Shown here in pieces: positions 5,165 through 5,962 of a stretch of 5,962 nucleotides of DNA. Position 1 is the stretch's first letter; each line of letters begins with the position of its first letter. Below the pieces are notes generated by a model. It made no database searches. It was given only the letters and a program-made list of their open reading frames with translations, and was not told the DNA's origin. Source of the DNA: an uncultured Mycoplasmatota bacterium (lineage in GTDB: Bacteria; Bacillota_I; Bacilli_A; RF39; UBA660). The stretch covers positions 1-5,962 of the forward strand of contig CAMYRF010000069.1 of NCBI GenBank assembly GCA_947296775.1, given 5' to 3'. The position numbers and the translations under genes were made by a program.

Positions 5165-5962
5165 TCATTTCTTCTAAGGTTGGGATTGATTTATAACTAC
5201 CTATTCTAGTTACTGATAAGGCTGATGCTAGAACGGCGAATTTTAGATTTTTTTCGTAATCAAAATTATTGGCAAGGCCATAAACAAATGCTCCATGAAA
5301 TATATCGCCAGCACCTGTTGAATCTATTGTTTTTACTTTTACTGATGGCATTATTTTTATTTGATTATTATGTTTATATAATGCGCCATTTTCTTCTAGC
5401 GTTATAACAATATTATTTTTAAACATATCTTCCATTTTTGTATAGTTTTGAACTAGTGTTAGTTTATCATTAAAATCTATTTTAATACCAGTTACTTTTT
5501 CTGCAAAGCTTTTTGAACATATTAGGTATTTTACTTCTCTAGCAAGTTCAACTATTTCTTTTTTGTCTCTATCGGCATCAATAACGGTGATTGCGTTAGG
5601 ATATTTTTTTAATAGTTCTTTACTTGCTTCATATTCATGCCCATCTAATAAAATTATATTTGGTTCTTCATTTGGAGTAAATGGTAATAGATGTTGATGC
5701 TTTGGAACATACATTAATATTGTTCTAGATCCGTTTTCTTTATTGGCTAAAATTAAACTATGTGAAGTTGAGGTGTTTTCATCTAAAACTAAGTTATTTA
5801 TTTTAACGTGGTTTAGTGAAAATTCTTTTTTTATTTTTTTACCATATTCATCATTTCCAAGTAATCCAGCGATTTCAACATCTTGATTCCACTTTCCTAA
5901 AAGAAATGCGGCAATTGCAGCTGGCCCTCCAGCGCATTGTGTTTTTTCGTGATATCTTGTTT
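5139..5962 (-). CDS. PfkB-family carbohydrate kinase, N-terminus beyond window edge
   Basis: The frame is open from 5962 to TGA 5141-5139, with 273 residues visible. A Met at 5714 is internal, because conserved family sequence continues upstream of it. The first PfkB signature is CAGGPAAIAA (visible residues 9-18), part of the substrate-binding half. The second, DSTGAGDIFHGAF (213-225), holds the anion hole and the catalytic-base Asp at 219. IVITLEENGAL (184-194) is the usual strand before the ATP site, with Glu where many members have Gly. The family phosphorylates sugars or nucleosides (ribokinase, fructokinase, adenosine kinase types) using ATP in the cytoplasm; the substrate cannot be told. 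Perhaps 20-35 N-terminal residues are missing, judging from the family's usual length near 300. Its 3' end overlaps the Smr gene, so the two share a transcript and a terminator. Confidence 0.93.
   Translation of the reverse strand, partial: TRYHEKTQCAGGPAAIAAFLLGKWNQDVEIAGLLGNDEYGKKIKKEFSLNHVKINNLVLDENTSTSHSLILANKENGSRTILMYVPKHQHLLPFTPNEEPNIILLDGHEYEASKELLKKYPNAITVIDADRDKKEIVELAREVKYLICSKSFAEKVTGIKIDFNDKLTLVQNYTKMEDMFKNNIVITLEENGALYKHNNQIKIMPSVKVKTIDSTGAGDIFHGAFVYGLANNFDYEKNLKFAVLASALSVTRIGSYKSIPTLEEMNDVYDEIK

Noticed and set aside
5225..5407. Plus-strand open frame of 60 codons
   Set aside because: It is antisense to the conserved PfkB C-terminal signature, so the minus strand is clearly the coding one.
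5139..5714. Kinase starting at the Met at 5714 (191 residues)
   Set aside because: The same frame continues upstream to the window edge with the family's GGPAA signature, so that Met is internal and the gene is truncated only by the window.

Overview
This window reads as AT-rich DNA of a low-GC Gram-positive bacterium. The codons are strongly A/T-ending, Shine-Dalgarno sites are GGAGG- or AGGGGG-like, promoters are of the sigma-A type, and compact hairpin terminators follow most units. An uncultured gut member of the Bacilli (Erysipelotrichales/RF39-like) is my best guess, but that is inference from style, not from a marker gene. TGG encodes every Trp I translated and TGA serves as a stop, so the standard bacterial code fits. 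Every gene lies on the minus strand, so transcription runs from high to low coordinates.

In transcription order: (1) positions 5962-4862 hold the end of a housekeeping unit. It contains a PfkB-family sugar/nucleoside kinase, cut at its N-terminus by the window edge, overlapping a small stand-alone Smr-domain protein and followed by a palindromic terminator. (2) A near-consensus promoter at 4831-4859 drives a 722-residue prepilin-like surface protein, with a GFTLAE leader, a pilin-like head, tandem Ig-like repeats and a Cys-rich tail. A 239-residue membrane-anchored protein follows after 14 nt, then a terminator. (3) A second strong promoter at 1822-1850 drives a pilin-like gene whose reading frame breaks at a run of twelve A residues. 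Removing one A joins it to the next reading frame and gives a 317-residue membrane-anchored protein with an aromatic- and Cys-containing outer domain. (4) A third promoter at 755-783 drives a 137-residue hypothetical protein. A strong hairpin overlaps its stop codon, and a second hypothetical gene follows that runs off the window at position 1.

Units 2 and 3 look like one cell-surface module: two pilin-like proteins of different architecture plus a membrane-anchored extracytoplasmic partner. No assembly ATPase, platform protein or prepilin peptidase is visible here. The most interesting signal is the A12 tract, which could be a phase-variation switch, a transcriptional slippage site or an assembly error at a homopolymer. 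No tRNA, rRNA, CRISPR array, insertion sequence or attachment site was seen, and no gene-free stretch exceeds about 125 bases.
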